A stretch of 64,000 nt of DNA from Aestuariivirga litoralis (GCF_015714715.1 NZ_WAHS01000001.1:2181001-2245000), one strand, 5' to 3'. Numbered from the stretch's first letter, positions 55,764 to 64,000 are shown. Notes: generated by a model not told the origin, from the letters alone. Translations and numbers: made by a program.

Positions 55764-56734
55764 AATATCGCACCTTCGGGCGCACCGGATGGAAGATCAG
55801 CGAAATCGGTTTCGGTGCCTGGCAGATCGGCGGCGACTGGGGCAAGGTGGATGATGACGCCTCGATCGACACACTGCATTATGCGTTTGGGAAAGGCATC
55901 AACTTTGTCGATACGGCAGAGCTTTACGGCAATGGCCATAGCGAAGAGGTTGTTGGCCGCGCGCTGAAAGCGTGGCGCGGTGACAAGATTTACGTCGCTA
56001 CAAAAGTGCGTCCTATCCAATGGCCGAATCCGGATGATGATGCGCCACAGATGCGCGGGCGCTTTCCGGTCTGGTATATACGCGACAATGTGGAGAAGTC
56101 GCTGAAACGGCTGGGCGTGGAGCGCATTGATCTTTTTCAGCTCCACAGCTTTACGCCCGATGCGGTTTTGAATCTCGATTGGCTGGAAACGCTCTCGGCA
56201 CTGCGCCGCGAGGGCAAGATTGATCATATTGGCATCTCGCTACGCGACTTCCGCCCGGATGAGGGGATTGATGCAGCGCGCTTCGGGCTGATCGATTCCG
56301 TGCAGGTTGTCTTCAACATGTTCGAGCAGCGCCCAGCACAACGCCTGTTTCCCGCCGGTGAGAAAACTGGCACTGCTTTCATCGCGCGCGTGCCGCTGGA
56401 TTCCGGTTCGCTTGTCGGGCACTGGACGAGGGATTCTTATGCGGGCTTTGAGCCCGGCTCGCAGCCGCATCAGATGTTCCGCGGTGAACGCTTTGCTAAA
56501 ACCTTGAAACGGGTCGAGGCATTGAAGGCTTTGTGCAAACCCCACTACGACACGCTGGCCGAAGCCGCGATGCGCTATGTGTTAAGTGCGCCGCAGCTTT
56601 CAACACTAATACCGGGCATGAAGAACCGCGCGGAGGTTGATATGAATATCGTCTATAGCGATGGCGATGTATTTCCGGAGTCTTTGAAGGCGGCGCTCGC
56701 AGGCCACAGCTGGATCAGGAACTACTATCAGTGA
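55760..56734 (+). CDS. Aldo/keto reductase
   Basis: This 324-residue NAD(P)H-dependent (beta/alpha)8-barrel oxidoreductase has the tetrad context intact: Asp and Tyr in NFVDTAELYGNGHSE, Lys in YVATKV and His in FQLHSF. The N-terminal YRTFGRTGWKISEIGFGAWQIGGDWG is like aldose-dehydrogenase and glyceraldehyde-phosphate-reductase relatives. I chose the GTG at 55760, which overlaps the hydroxylase stop (GTGA); an upstream in-frame ATG lies inside the hydroxylase gene. It probably oxidises a sugar or reduces a ketone in the pathway. Confidence 0.9.
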   Translation: MKYRTFGRTGWKISEIGFGAWQIGGDWGKVDDDASIDTLHYAFGKGINFVDTAELYGNGHSEEVVGRALKAWRGDKIYVATKVRPIQWPNPDDDAPQMRGRFPVWYIRDNVEKSLKRLGVERIDLFQLHSFTPDAVLNLDWLETLSALRREGKIDHIGISLRDFRPDEGIDAARFGLIDSVQVVFNMFEQRPAQRLFPAGEKTGTAFIARVPLDSGSLVGHWTRDSYAGFEPGSQPHQMFRGERFAKTLKRVEALKALCKPHYDTLAEAAMRYVLSAPQLSTLIPGMKNRAEVDMNIVYSDGDVFPESLKAALAGHSWIRNYYQ

Positions 56735-57471
56735 CAAATTACGCCGATGTGCAATTTGAATATCTGCTGCCGTGGCAATTGCGCGAACGGGTTGCTTCAC
56801 GCCCGGTGGCTTATATTCCGCTGGGCACTTATGAATGGCATGGCGAGCATTTGCCGGTGGGGTTGGATTCGCTCACCTCGCACGGCCTGTGCCTGCGTGC
56901 TGCGATGGTGGATGGTGGCATAGCCTTTCCGCCGCATTACTACGGCACAGGTGGCGGGCATGGCGCTTATCCTTGGACCATTATCAAAGACAATCCAGAT
57001 GAAATCGAAAGCCAGTTGCACTTCACGCTGCAGCGGATGGAAACATTTGGCTTCAAGCTGGCCGTGTTGTTCTCGGGCCACTTTGCCGACACGCAGCTGG
57101 ACATGATCGACCGCGTTGCCAGTCGCTGGAACAGCAAGGACGGCGCGCTGAAAGTTTTCGCTACGGCGGTGAACCGCATCGAAGGGCTGGCCATCGGGCC
57201 CGATCATGCTGCACTGTTTGAGACGACATTGCTGGTGGCGATGCATCCGGAACTGGTGCATCTGGAAAACCTGGCGGACACACCATTGCCTGTGGATGAG
57301 AATCCCTTCGGCACGCAACGTCACGACACAGCGCATCCGCTCTACGGCATTTTCGGGCCAGACCCGCGCAAGTTCAACCCCGCGCAAGCCAAACCGCTGC
57401 TTGATGCGAGCGTGGCCTGGCTGGTAAGCCAAGTGCGAAAACATATTCCCACGAAAGACCAAAACACATGA
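56731..57471 (+). CDS. Creatininase family amidohydrolase
   Basis: This 246-residue metal-dependent hydrolase has the family start IPLGTYEWHGEHLPVGLD, where E35, H37 and D46 are expected metal ligands, the SGHFADTQ segment in the place of NGHGGN, and HAALFETTLLVAMHPELV with the last Glu ligand. The family includes creatininase, formamide hydrolases and, as I recall, a hydrolase that opens diketo-inositol rings. No creatine pathway genes are nearby, so a sugar or cyclitol lactone/diketone hydrolase fits better. The GTG start overlaps the aldo/keto reductase stop. Confidence 0.88.
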   Translation: MTNYADVQFEYLLPWQLRERVASRPVAYIPLGTYEWHGEHLPVGLDSLTSHGLCLRAAMVDGGIAFPPHYYGTGGGHGAYPWTIIKDNPDEIESQLHFTLQRMETFGFKLAVLFSGHFADTQLDMIDRVASRWNSKDGALKVFATAVNRIEGLAIGPDHAALFETTLLVAMHPELVHLENLADTPLPVDENPFGTQRHDTAHPLYGIFGPDPRKFNPAQAKPLLDASVAWLVSQVRKHIPTKDQNT

Positions 57472-57785
57472 GCACCAACTGGATTGAAGCATGCGCCGCC
57501 GAGGCGATCCCGCTGGAAGACGTGATCCGCTTTGATCACGCCGGCAAGACCTATGCGATCTACCGCTCGCCTGAAGACAAGTATTTCGCCACCGACGGGC
57601 TGTGCACGCACGAGAAAATTCATCTGGCTGATGGCTTGGTGATGGACCATCAGATCGAATGCCCCAAGCATAATGGTGTGTTCGATTATACGACGGGTGC
57701 GGCCAAGGGCGCGCCGGTCTGCATCAATCTCAAAACCTATCCGGTCAAGGTTGAGAGCGGCAAAGTCTTTATCAGCGTGGCTTAA
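57468..57785 (+). CDS. Rieske [2Fe-2S] ferredoxin, MocE-like
   Basis: This 105-residue soluble ferredoxin has the full Rieske cluster motif: C46-T-H48 in CTHEKIHL and C65-x-x-H68 in CPKHNGVF. It resembles MocE, which delivers electrons to a membrane oxygenase during rhizopine O-demethylation in rhizobia. Here the partner is probably the histidine-box hydroxylase in the same operon. No ferredoxin reductase (MocF) is in the window, so electrons must come from an enzyme encoded elsewhere. The ATG overlaps the creatininase stop. Confidence 0.92.
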   Translation: MSTNWIEACAAEAIPLEDVIRFDHAGKTYAIYRSPEDKYFATDGLCTHEKIHLADGLVMDHQIECPKHNGVFDYTTGAAKGAPVCINLKTYPVKVESGKVFISVA

Positions 57786-58402
57786 GCGGCTTCGGCCTTC
57801 AAGCCGCCCTGGCGTTCGATGAAGGCCACGATATCATCCACGCCCTTGAGGCGCAGCAGATCAGTGAACACAAACGGACGGTGGCCGCGCTGTGCCTTGG
57901 CATCGCGGTCCATCACGTCCAGATCAGCCATGACATGCGGCGCCAGATCGGCCTTGTTGATGATCAGCAGATCAGAGCGCGTGATAGCAGGCCCACCCTT
58001 GCGCGGGATTTTCTCGCCTTGGCAGACCGAGATCACATAGAGCGTAATGTCGGCCAGCTCCGGTGAGAAAGTGGCAGAGAGATTATCGCCGCCCGATTCG
58101 ATGAAAATGATGTCGAGATCGGGAATGCGCTTCACCATTTCATCAATGGCGGCCAAATTGATCGACGCATCTTCGCGGATGGCCGTGTGTGGGCAGCCGC
58201 CGGTTTCCACGCCCATGATGCGGTTCTCCGGTAGCGCCTGCAACCGGTTCAGGATCAGCGCATCTTCCTTGGTGTAAATGTCATTGGTGATGGCGGCGAC
58301 GGAATACCGGCTACGCATCGCCTTGCAAAGTTTTTCCGTCAGCGTGGTCTTGCCGGAACCGACCGGGCCGCCGATGCCGATGCGCAGGGGACCGTGTTTC
58401 AT
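57782..58402 (-). CDS. ureG: Urease accessory GTPase UreG
   Basis: UreG is the SIMIBI-class GTPase that drives nickel delivery to urease. The 206-residue product has the P-loop [11 protein letters not shown] near the N-terminus, the metal-binding GCPHTAI (Cys-Pro-His) motif and the NKADLAPHV base-recognition motif. It is the last gene of the urease operon; its start overlaps the ureF stop and its stop overlaps that of the convergent Rieske gene. Confidence 0.97.
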   Translation of the reverse strand: MKHGPLRIGIGGPVGSGKTTLTEKLCKAMRSRYSVAAITNDIYTKEDALILNRLQALPENRIMGVETGGCPHTAIREDASINLAAIDEMVKRIPDLDIIFIESGGDNLSATFSPELADITLYVISVCQGEKIPRKGGPAITRSDLLIINKADLAPHVMADLDVMDRDAKAQRGHRPFVFTDLLRLKGVDDIVAFIERQGGLKAEAA

Positions 58403-59058
58403 GTGCGGAAAATCCTTGGTTCGAGTGTCTCGTGTTTCATGGCGGCGATATCAGCACCGATGCAAGCGCCGCCAATGTCATCCAGTGCGGCACTTTGCGC
58501 GCGCGTAGCGGTTTCAGCAATGAGCGGGGCAAGATCACGCAGCACTTCAAGTCCGCGCGTCTGGCCCAACGGGATGAGGCGCACGGCGACGGAGACTTGC
58601 GCAGCGCAGAATCCTTGCAGGAACGCGATCAGAGCTTGCGTTTGATCAATGCCAGCTTTTGCGCAGGCACGGCCGGCGGCCACGCTATAGGCCATTTCAC
58701 CTTCGGGCTTGCCGGTGTTCAGCCACACATCCGCAGCGATGCCGAAGTTGCGGCCCAGATGGGTGGATTCATTGTAGCGCTCGGCGGAGCTTGAAAGTGC
58801 CAAGGCGAGTTCATTGAGCTCGGCAACATCATCCTGCCAGCAGCGCGCGAACAGCACGGCATCATTCCAGCCAGACCCTTGCGTGATCAGATCACTGAGC
58901 CACGAATTCACATCTTCGGCCGTCTTCAAACGTTCATCGGCGATGGCCTGTTCCATGCCGTGGCTGTAGGCGAAAGCGCCGATGGGAAATGTTGGCGACA
59001 TCCAGTTCAGCAGCAACAGAAGCTGGGATGTTTCAGTGGGCATGGGCATAGGCGCCAT
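58399..59058 (-). CDS. ureF: Urease accessory protein UreF
   Basis: UreF bridges UreD and UreG in the nickel-insertion complex. The 219-residue, mostly helical protein has the family start [26 protein letters not shown]. Possible ATG starts at 59058, 59049 and 59043 all overlap the ureE end by 11-26 bases, and none has a clear ribosome site, so the precise N-terminus is uncertain. Its stop overlaps the ureG start by four bases. Confidence 0.94.
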   Translation of the reverse strand: MAPMPMPTETSQLLLLLNWMSPTFPIGAFAYSHGMEQAIADERLKTAEDVNSWLSDLITQGSGWNDAVLFARCWQDDVAELNELALALSSSAERYNESTHLGRNFGIAADVWLNTGKPEGEMAYSVAAGRACAKAGIDQTQALIAFLQGFCAAQVSVAVRLIPLGQTRGLEVLRDLAPLIAETATRAQSAALDDIGGACIGADIAAMKHETLEPRIFRT

Positions 59059-59476
59059 TTTCGGGTGAGAATTTCTCGCGCACTGGCTTCACCATTGCGC
59101 CCTGGCCTTCCAGCATTTTGGCGATCACATGATCAAGGCGGATCAAGATCCTATGCCGTTCAATCTGCGCTTCGAGATGCCTGTTGCCAATATGCCAGGC
59201 CAGCTTGGCCAGATGCGTTTGGTTGGCACCGCGCACCTCCAGCAGGTCTTCTTCCTGCGCAGCAATCTGCACGAGACGACCATCATCGAGAACGAAGCAA
59301 TCGCCATCTTCCAGCTTGGCCGTCTTCTCAAAATCGACCAGCAGCTCGGTGCCGTCTTCCAGCACCAAAAGCTTACGGCGCAGATGGCGCTCCTGCGCTT
59401 CCAGATTGATGCTGGTGAAAGGCTTTTCCAGCACAAAATTGGCGCGAGCAAAGCGCGTGGTACGCAGCGTCGTCAT
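59033..59476 (-). CDS. ureE: Urease accessory protein UreE
   Basis: UreE is the nickel metallochaperone of urease assembly. The 147-residue product has the N-terminal peptide-binding domain and the C-terminal metal-binding domain with LAWHIGNRH, in which the His residue binds nickel at the dimer interface. The tail AYAHAH is a short relic of the long His-rich tail seen in some species, so nickel storage capacity is probably low. The ATG overlaps the ureC stop. Confidence 0.95.
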   Translation of the reverse strand: MTTLRTTRFARANFVLEKPFTSINLEAQERHLRRKLLVLEDGTELLVDFEKTAKLEDGDCFVLDDGRLVQIAAQEEDLLEVRGANQTHLAKLAWHIGNRHLEAQIERHRILIRLDHVIAKMLEGQGAMVKPVREKFSPENGAYAHAH

Positions 59477-61179
59477 CAGAACAGGAAATATCTCTGTGCC
59501 ATGGGAAGAGATGTGGCCGGTTCACAGGTCAACAGCTCACCATCGGCGCGCACTTCATAGGTTTCGGGATCGACTTCGATTTTTGGTGTGGCGTTGTTCA
59601 GCACCATGTCTTTCTTGGTGATGCCGCCGCGGGTATTTTTCACTGCTACCATTCTCTTTTCGGTGCCGAGTTTCTGTTGCAACCCATCGGCCAGTGCAGC
59701 TTGCGATACAAAGACGATGGACGATGATGTACGCAGCTTGCCGAAGCTGGCAAACATCGGGCGATAGTGCACCGGCTGCGGTGTGGGAATCGAAGCATTG
59801 GGGTCGCCCATAGGTGCCGCTGCAATGGAGCCGCCGAGCAGAACCATTTCCGGTTTCACGCCGAAAAAGGCCGGGTTCCACACAACAAGATCAGCGCGCT
59901 TGCCAACCGCGATGGAGCCCACTTCGTGGCCGAGGCCATGCGCCACCGCCGGATTAATCGTGTATTTCGCGATGTAGCGGCGGGCGCGGAAATTGTCGTT
60001 GCCTTTATCTTCGGCCAGTGCGCCACGCTGCTGGCGCATTTTATGCGCCGTTTGCCAGCAGCGCATGATCACTTCGCCCACGCGGCCCATGGCCTGGCTG
60101 TCGGACGAGAACATCGAGAAGACGCCCATGTCATGCAGGATGTCTTCGGCGGCAATCGTTTCTTTACGAATACGGCTTTCGGCAAACGCAATATCTTCTG
60201 CGATGCGCGGGCTGAGATGGTGGCAGACCATCAGCATGTCCAAATGCTCGGCCACAGTGTTGATCGTGTAGGGGCGCGTCGGATTTGTGGAAGACGGCAG
60301 CACGTTCGGAAGTGACGCCACTTTGATGATGTCCGGCGCGTGGCCGCCGCCTGCGCCTTCGGTGTGGAAGGTGTGGATGGTGCGGCCTTTGAAGGCGGCG
60401 ACCGAGGCTTCAACGAAGCCGGACTCGTTCAAAGTATCTGTATGGATGGCCACTTGCACGTCATGCGCGTCTGCCACGGCGAGGCAATTATCGATGGCGG
60501 CGGGCGTGGTGCCCCAGTCTTCATGCAGTTTGAGGCCGCACGCGCCAGCCAGAATCATTTCTTCCAGTGGCGCTGGCAGAGACGCATTGCCCTTGCCCAT
60601 GATGCCCAGATTCATTGGGAAGGCATCGAAGGATTCGATCATGCGCTGGGCATGCCAAGCGCCGGTACAGGTGGTGGCCAGTGTGCCATGCGCAGGACCC
60701 GTGCCGCCGCCCAGCATGGTGGTGACGCCGGAATAGAGCGCCTCTTCCAATTGTTGGGGCGCGATGAAATGGATATGGCTGTCGATGCCGCCCGCCGTTA
60801 TGATCTTGCCTTCACCGGCGATGATCTCGGTGGAGGGGCCGATGATGATGGTCACGGCGTTCTGCGTGTCGGGGTTGCCGGCCTTGCCGATGGCGGCGAT
60901 GCGGCCATCCTTCAGGCCGATATCGGCCTTGTATATGCCGGTGTGATCGAGGATCAGCGCGTTGGTGATGACAGTGTCCATCGCACCTTCAGCACGTGTG
61001 GCCTGGCTTTGCCCCATGCCGTCACGGATGACTTTGCCGCCACCGAATTTCACTTCCTCGCCCAGCAAAGTGAAATCCTTTTCCACTTCGATGATCAGAT
61101 CGGTATCAGCAAGACGCACCTTGTCGCCCACGGTGGGGCCATACATCTGCGCATAGGTTTGACGGGAAATGCGCGCCAT
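59476..61179 (-). CDS. ureC: Urease alpha subunit
   Basis: This 567-residue catalytic subunit hydrolyses urea at a dinuclear nickel site. All expected residues are visible: H135 and H137 in DSHIHF, carbamylated K217 in [10 protein letters not shown]246 in AIHTD, H272 in [13 protein letters not shown], and the flap His in MVCHHLSP. The length is that of separate-subunit bacterial ureases. ureB ends directly before the ATG. The operon order is ureDABCEFG. Confidence 0.98.
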   Translation of the reverse strand: MARISRQTYAQMYGPTVGDKVRLADTDLIIEVEKDFTLLGEEVKFGGGKVIRDGMGQSQATRAEGAMDTVITNALILDHTGIYKADIGLKDGRIAAIGKAGNPDTQNAVTIIIGPSTEIIAGEGKIITAGGIDSHIHFIAPQQLEEALYSGVTTMLGGGTGPAHGTLATTCTGAWHAQRMIESFDAFPMNLGIMGKGNASLPAPLEEMILAGACGLKLHEDWGTTPAAIDNCLAVADAHDVQVAIHTDTLNESGFVEASVAAFKGRTIHTFHTEGAGGGHAPDIIKVASLPNVLPSSTNPTRPYTINTVAEHLDMLMVCHHLSPRIAEDIAFAESRIRKETIAAEDILHDMGVFSMFSSDSQAMGRVGEVIMRCWQTAHKMRQQRGALAEDKGNDNFRARRYIAKYTINPAVAHGLGHEVGSIAVGKRADLVVWNPAFFGVKPEMVLLGGSIAAAPMGDPNASIPTPQPVHYRPMFASFGKLRTSSSIVFVSQAALADGLQQKLGTEKRMVAVKNTRGGITKKDMVLNNATPKIEVDPETYEVRADGELLTCEPATSLPMAQRYFLF

Positions 61180-61485
61180 TTAGAGTGCCCCCATGATTTT
61201 CTGCTGGAAGCCATAAACCTTGCGCGCGCCACCCAGTGGCACAAGCATCACTTCGCGCTTCTGGCCCGGCTCGAAACGCACGGCGGTTCCGGCGGCGATG
61301 TCGAGGCGCATGCCGCGGGCTTTTTCGCGGTCGAAGCTCAGGCCTTCGTTGGTTTCATAAAAGTGATAGTGACTGCCGACTTGCACTGGGCGGTCGCCGG
61401 TGTTGGCAACTTCGATGGTCACGGTCTTGGCACCCACATTGAGTTCAATGTCGCCGGGTTTGGTGATGATTTCGCCTGGGATCAT
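61180..61485 (-). CDS. ureB: Urease beta subunit
   Basis: This 101-residue structural subunit of urease begins with the typical [16 protein letters not shown] and contains [20 protein letters not shown] chose the ATG at 61485; an in-frame extension upstream would run into ureA. Its stop is immediately before the ureC start, so translation is coupled. Confidence 0.96.
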   Translation of the reverse strand: MIPGEIITKPGDIELNVGAKTVTIEVANTGDRPVQVGSHYHFYETNEGLSFDREKARGMRLDIAAGTAVRFEPGQKREVMLVPLGGARKVYGFQQKIMGAL

Positions 61486-61492
61486 TTCGGCC

Positions 61493-61795
61493 TCAACGGA
61501 TCGGATGATGAACGGTGACCAGCTTGGTGCCGTCCGGGAAAGTGGCTTCGACCTGCACATCGTGGATCATCTCGGCGATGCCATCCATGCAATCGGATTT
61601 CTTGACCACATAGGCGGCCTTTTCCATCAGGTCGGCCACCGATTTTCCGTCACGTGCGCCTTCAACCACAAATTCTGTGATGAGGGCGATCGCTTCCGGG
61701 TGATTGAGTTTCACGCCACGCTCTTTGCGGCTGCGCGCCACGATGGCGGCCATGGCCACCAGCAGCTTGTCTTTTTCGCGTGGTGTAAGTTGCAT
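61493..61795 (-). CDS. ureA: Urease gamma subunit
   Basis: This 100-residue structural subunit begins [20 protein letters not shown] and ends with the conserved [14 protein letters not shown]. Separate gamma and beta subunits are typical for proteobacterial urease. It lies between ureD and ureB, with 7 bases to ureB. Confidence 0.97.
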   Translation of the reverse strand: MQLTPREKDKLLVAMAAIVARSRKERGVKLNHPEAIALITEFVVEGARDGKSVADLMEKAAYVVKKSDCMDGIAEMIHDVQVEATFPDGTKLVTVHHPIR

Positions 61796-61804
61796 CCCCG
61801 TTCC

Positions 61805-62602
61805 TCAAAATGCCCAAATATGTGGCACTGGCTTGCCGCCCGACAGAGCAGCAACCGCCCGCGCCAGCCGCTTTTTCAATGAATAGCCATCTTCATCCAC
61901 CAGCCTAGCAACTCCCTTGCCATTCCAGCAGGAAAAGCCATCTTTTTCAGCGAGCAGCGGGTGCAGCGATTTGGCCCGCTGTTCCACATCGGGGGCGATG
62001 CAAATCAGGGTTGCCATGGCCTGTGCCGAGCCGAGGGACGCGGCCCCGCGCGGGAGGTGGGGACCAAGCTTCAGGCGTTCGGCGTGCATTAGTTTGCCGG
62101 CGCGCTTCACATCCCAGCTGTCCTGCAAGTGGCATACATTGAGAATTTCGCCCATGGCAGCGCGGCCGAAGATGATGCTTTCGAGGCCGATGAAACTGGC
62201 CCCATCCTCCAGCTCGACATTGATGCGCCTGGAGAGGGACGAGCCTTCATAGAGGATGGTTTCCTGCGGCAGCCAAGAGAGGCTGGCGCCTGCGGCGACC
62301 TTCAGGCGGTTGGTGACCTGCGCTGCGGGGCCGAGGCTGCGATAGACGCGCTCTGCCGCCTGGCTGGTGAGTGCGAGGCTAGCACCCTCTTCCACGTCAA
62401 TTTCCACCTGCTGCTTGTCGCCACCGGCAAGGCCGCCGCTGGTGTTGATCAGGATCGCTTGCTGCGCGCCCTTGGGCAGGCGCAGTTTGGTGGAACCGGC
62501 TTCGCGAAAATGGACGACACCTTGCGGGCCGAAAGTCAGCCGCACTTCGCCCACGCTGCGCTGGGCGTGGAAAGTATCAGACGGGCTTTCGAGTGGTTTC
62601 AT
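61805..62602 (-). CDS. ureD: Urease accessory protein UreD
   Basis: UreD binds apo-urease and guides nickel delivery with UreF and UreG. The 265-residue protein has the family features QRSVGEVRLTFGPQGVVHFREAGSTKLRLPKG and NTSGGLAGGDKQQVEI near the N-terminus. It is the first gene of the urease operon, 36 bases downstream of a co-directional Crp/Fnr regulator gene. Its ribosome site is weak. Confidence 0.95.
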   Translation of the reverse strand: MKPLESPSDTFHAQRSVGEVRLTFGPQGVVHFREAGSTKLRLPKGAQQAILINTSGGLAGGDKQQVEIDVEEGASLALTSQAAERVYRSLGPAAQVTNRLKVAAGASLSWLPQETILYEGSSLSRRINVELEDGASFIGLESIIFGRAAMGEILNVCHLQDSWDVKRAGKLMHAERLKLGPHLPRGAASLGSAQAMATLICIAPDVEQRAKSLHPLLAEKDGFSCWNGKGVARLVDEDGYSLKKRLARAVAALSGGKPVPHIWAF

Positions 62603-62638
62603 ACGGGCACGCTATCGCGGGGCCTACAGCACGGCAAG

Positions 62639-63367
62639 CTATTCGATGGCTGGATAAATGCCGCCCAGCACGCGTGAGAAATGGCTGACAACGTTTTCAT
62701 TGCAGTTGCAGGAGCGCTGCTGCAGGGCCTCCTTGTTGGTCACGGTAACAAAGCCGCGCGCTGTTTTGAGAATGCCATCGCTGACGAATTTGCGCAGCAC
62801 GCGGGTGGTGTAGCTGCGGCCCACGCCCAGCATGGAGGCCAAATCATCATGGCTGAGATGCACTTCCATCTGGCCGGTGCGGCTGGTCTCATCCAAAATC
62901 CATTTGGCGGCGCGCTGCTCGATATTATGGATGGCGTTGCAGGCGCTGGCCTGGAACATTTGTGCCATCAGGCAATCGGCATAACGCTCGAACATCCGGC
63001 GGAAGGTCAGGGATTGATCCTTGGCGGCCTGCACCCTGTTCATTTCTACACTCAGGAACGGGCCGCCGAATTTCACTGCAATCAGACAGTAAGCGGGCAG
63101 GCCACCGGCGCTGACAATGCCGCCTACGCCACCTTCGCGCCCCACCAAAACAGTCTGCACGTTATGGCCATCAATATTGGCGACCGCATAGGACACCAGA
63201 CTGGCACCCACTGGAAAATGCACCCGCGTCACATCATCGCCGGGGCGGTAAAGCACATCGCCATCAGCGCGCGTTTCACGCAACAGATGCGGCTTGATCA
63301 AATTGAAATCGCCATCGCGCAGTGCTGACAGCAGCACATTGTCCGGTCGCAGGCTTGCTATATTCAT
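62639..63367 (-). CDS. Crp/Fnr family transcriptional regulator
   Basis: This 242-residue regulator has an N-terminal cyclic-nucleotide-binding-like beta-roll and a C-terminal Crp-type helix-turn-helix (LSHDDLASMLGVGRSYTTRVLRKF). The N-terminal Cys cluster of FNR is absent, so oxygen sensing by an Fe-S cluster is unlikely. A CNC pair near residue 220 (SCNCNENV) is unusual. It lies directly upstream of the urease operon on the same strand and may be cotranscribed with it. An 18-bp palindrome sits in its promoter. Confidence 0.92.
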   Translation of the reverse strand: MNIASLRPDNVLLSALRDGDFNLIKPHLLRETRADGDVLYRPGDDVTRVHFPVGASLVSYAVANIDGHNVQTVLVGREGGVGGIVSAGGLPAYCLIAVKFGGPFLSVEMNRVQAAKDQSLTFRRMFERYADCLMAQMFQASACNAIHNIEQRAAKWILDETSRTGQMEVHLSHDDLASMLGVGRSYTTRVLRKFVSDGILKTARGFVTVTNKEALQQRSCNCNENVVSHFSRVLGGIYPAIE

Positions 63368-63412
63368 GTCCTCTTCCCCGGCTCTCTCCTAGCACAAAAA
63401 TTCTGCCAGATT

Positions 63413-63430
63413 ATGTTCACTAGTGAACAT
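63413..63430. promoter_or_regulatory. Perfect 18-bp palindrome in a divergent promoter
   Basis: ATGTTCACTAGTGAACAT is a perfect palindrome, centred 46-47 bases from each flanking start codon (63367 minus, 63477 plus). It is a strong candidate operator, perhaps for the neighbouring Crp/Fnr regulator itself, although it does not match the TGTGA-N6-TCACA Crp consensus. Confidence 0.7.
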
Positions 63431-63476
63431 ACCATTCCCTGTTTTTCAATAGATTGACGGCTTGAGGGGGAAATGG

Positions 63477-63680
63477 ATGACGCAATCTAACAAAGACATC
63501 CAATTGCGGTTGGAGCTGATCGCCAAAAACGAGGCACGCATCGCCGAGCTTGTCGCGGCACTCTGGAAGCTTGAAATCGTCGATACCGAAAGCCTGCGGC
63601 AGGAAGAATATGCTTTGCGCAAGCAGAACGCCGTTTACCGGCGCGAGATCGTCGACCTCACGGGCAAAAAGGACGTTTAG
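63477..63680 (+). CDS. Small hypothetical protein, coiled-coil-like
   Basis: I do not recognise this 67-residue protein. It is highly charged and predicted almost entirely helical (IQLRLELIAKNEARIAELVAALWKLE, then EEYALRKQNAVYRREIVDL), suggesting a short coiled coil. There is no signal peptide. I chose the ATG at 63477 because GAGGGGG lies upstream at suitable distance. It is divergent from the Crp/Fnr gene and ends five bases before the 3' end of the convergent tRNA-Cys. Confidence 0.6.
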   Translation: MTQSNKDIQLRLELIAKNEARIAELVAALWKLEIVDTESLRQEEYALRKQNAVYRREIVDLTGKKDV

Positions 63681-63685
63681 GGAAT

Positions 63686-63757
63686 TGGAGGCCCCGCCTG
63701 GACTCGAACCAAGATATGCGAGTTTGCACCCCGCCGCGTAACTTCCGCCACGGGGCC
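63686..63757 (-). tRNA. tRNA-Cys (anticodon GCA), shortened D loop
   Basis: The acceptor stem GGCCCCG/CGGGGCC, anticodon stem GCGGG/CTCGC with loop GTGCAAA (anticodon GCA at 63725-63727), T arm CTTGG-TTCGAGT-CCAGG, discriminator U and encoded CCA are all present. U73 and GCA identify tRNA-Cys. The D arm reads GCG-GAAGTTA-CGC and lacks the GG pair normally found at positions 18-19, so the gene is two bases shorter than usual. Confidence 0.88.
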
Positions 63758-63851
63758 TCTGACTGGAAATATACCACGGCTGGCTGCTTGCGGCCTTAAC
63801 AGATTCGTTGCATGGGGTTAAACCCGGCAACAGAGTCAGCAATTCCTTAAC

Positions 63852-64000
63852 ATGGCGGCACAATCAAATCTGCGCGGCATCATCTATATGCTGATCAGCG
63901 GCGCAACCTTCGTGATCAATGACAGCTTCATGAAGCTGACGATGCAGGATCTGCCGCCCTACCAGACGCTGGTGATGCGCGGCAGCTTCGGGCTGATCTT
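63852..64000 (+). CDS. EamA/DMT family transporter (3' partial)
   Basis: The first 49 residues of a DMT-type permease are visible (LRGIIYMLISGATFVINDSF..., then LPPYQTLVMRGSFGLI), which matches the first helix and the start of the second helix in EamA proteins such as RarD/YdcZ-like transporters. The gene runs off the right edge. No clear ribosome site is seen. Confidence 0.8.
   Translation, partial: MAAQSNLRGIIYMLISGATFVINDSFMKLTMQDLPPYQTLVMRGSFGLI

Noticed and set aside
60340-61518. Long open frame antisense to ureC and ureB
   Set aside because: It lies across fully intact urease genes with every catalytic residue present. The translated sequence has no domain-like pattern.

Overview
The window is chromosomal DNA of an alphaproteobacterium, most likely a member of the Hyphomicrobiales (Rhizobiales). 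The evidence is the rpsT-dnaA-dnaN-recF-gyrB neighbourhood, a class I lysyl-tRNA synthetase, a choXWV choline importer, a complete Entner-Doudoroff block (zwf-pgl-edd-eda), a rhaRSTPQ-type sugar importer, a ureDABCEFG operon, a DUF1150 protein and a CtrA-type box upstream of dnaA. Genes are packed tightly, many with 1-4 base stop/start overlaps. I see no prophage, insertion sequence, CRISPR array or rRNA operon.

Layout. 1-5 kb: the end of a Tat-exported dienelactone hydrolase, lysS, a divergent epimerase/LysR pair and a DUF1150 protein. 5-13.4 kb: a nucleoside uptake and salvage operon (BMP-type binding protein, double ATPase, two permeases, then cdd, purine nucleoside phosphorylase, deoA, deoB). 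13.4-14.3 kb: two tandem paralogous small secreted proteins of unknown function. 14.3-17.4 kb: choXWV. 17.5-20.4 kb: an oxidoreductase, an unrecognised protein, a ROK kinase and a cupin. 20.5-27.6 kb: rpsT and the replication cluster. 27.6-32.4 kb: two EamA transporters, an aldehyde dehydrogenase, pncA and glk. 32.4-34.8 kb: prfC and a DUF599 membrane protein. 34.8-40.5 kb: eda, edd, pgl, zwf and a divergent sugar kinase. 40.5-48.8 kb: hrpB, a small exported protein, sdaA, an EamA transporter and polA.

The most interesting accessory region is 48.9-57.8 kb. A DeoR regulator and RhaSTPQ-like importer are divergent from four translationally coupled genes: a membrane di-iron hydroxylase, an aldo/keto reductase, a creatininase-family hydrolase and a MocE-like Rieske ferredoxin. 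The shared 241-base divergent region carries two copies of one inverted repeat flanking a third, unrelated inverted repeat. I read this as one regulon for uptake and oxidative opening of an unidentified sugar- or cyclitol-like substrate, which is inference. 57.8-63.4 kb holds the urease operon and a Crp/Fnr regulator. The window ends with a coiled-coil-like small protein, a tRNA-Cys with a shortened D loop, and the start of another EamA transporter.

Regulatory DNA is unusually legible here: a consensus rpsT promoter, several perfect palindromes in intergenic or divergent regions (28513-28527, 39531-39561, 63413-63430), and a stem-loop directly after the binding-protein gene in all three ABC import operons. 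All identifications rest on reading motifs and gene order; no database search was run.
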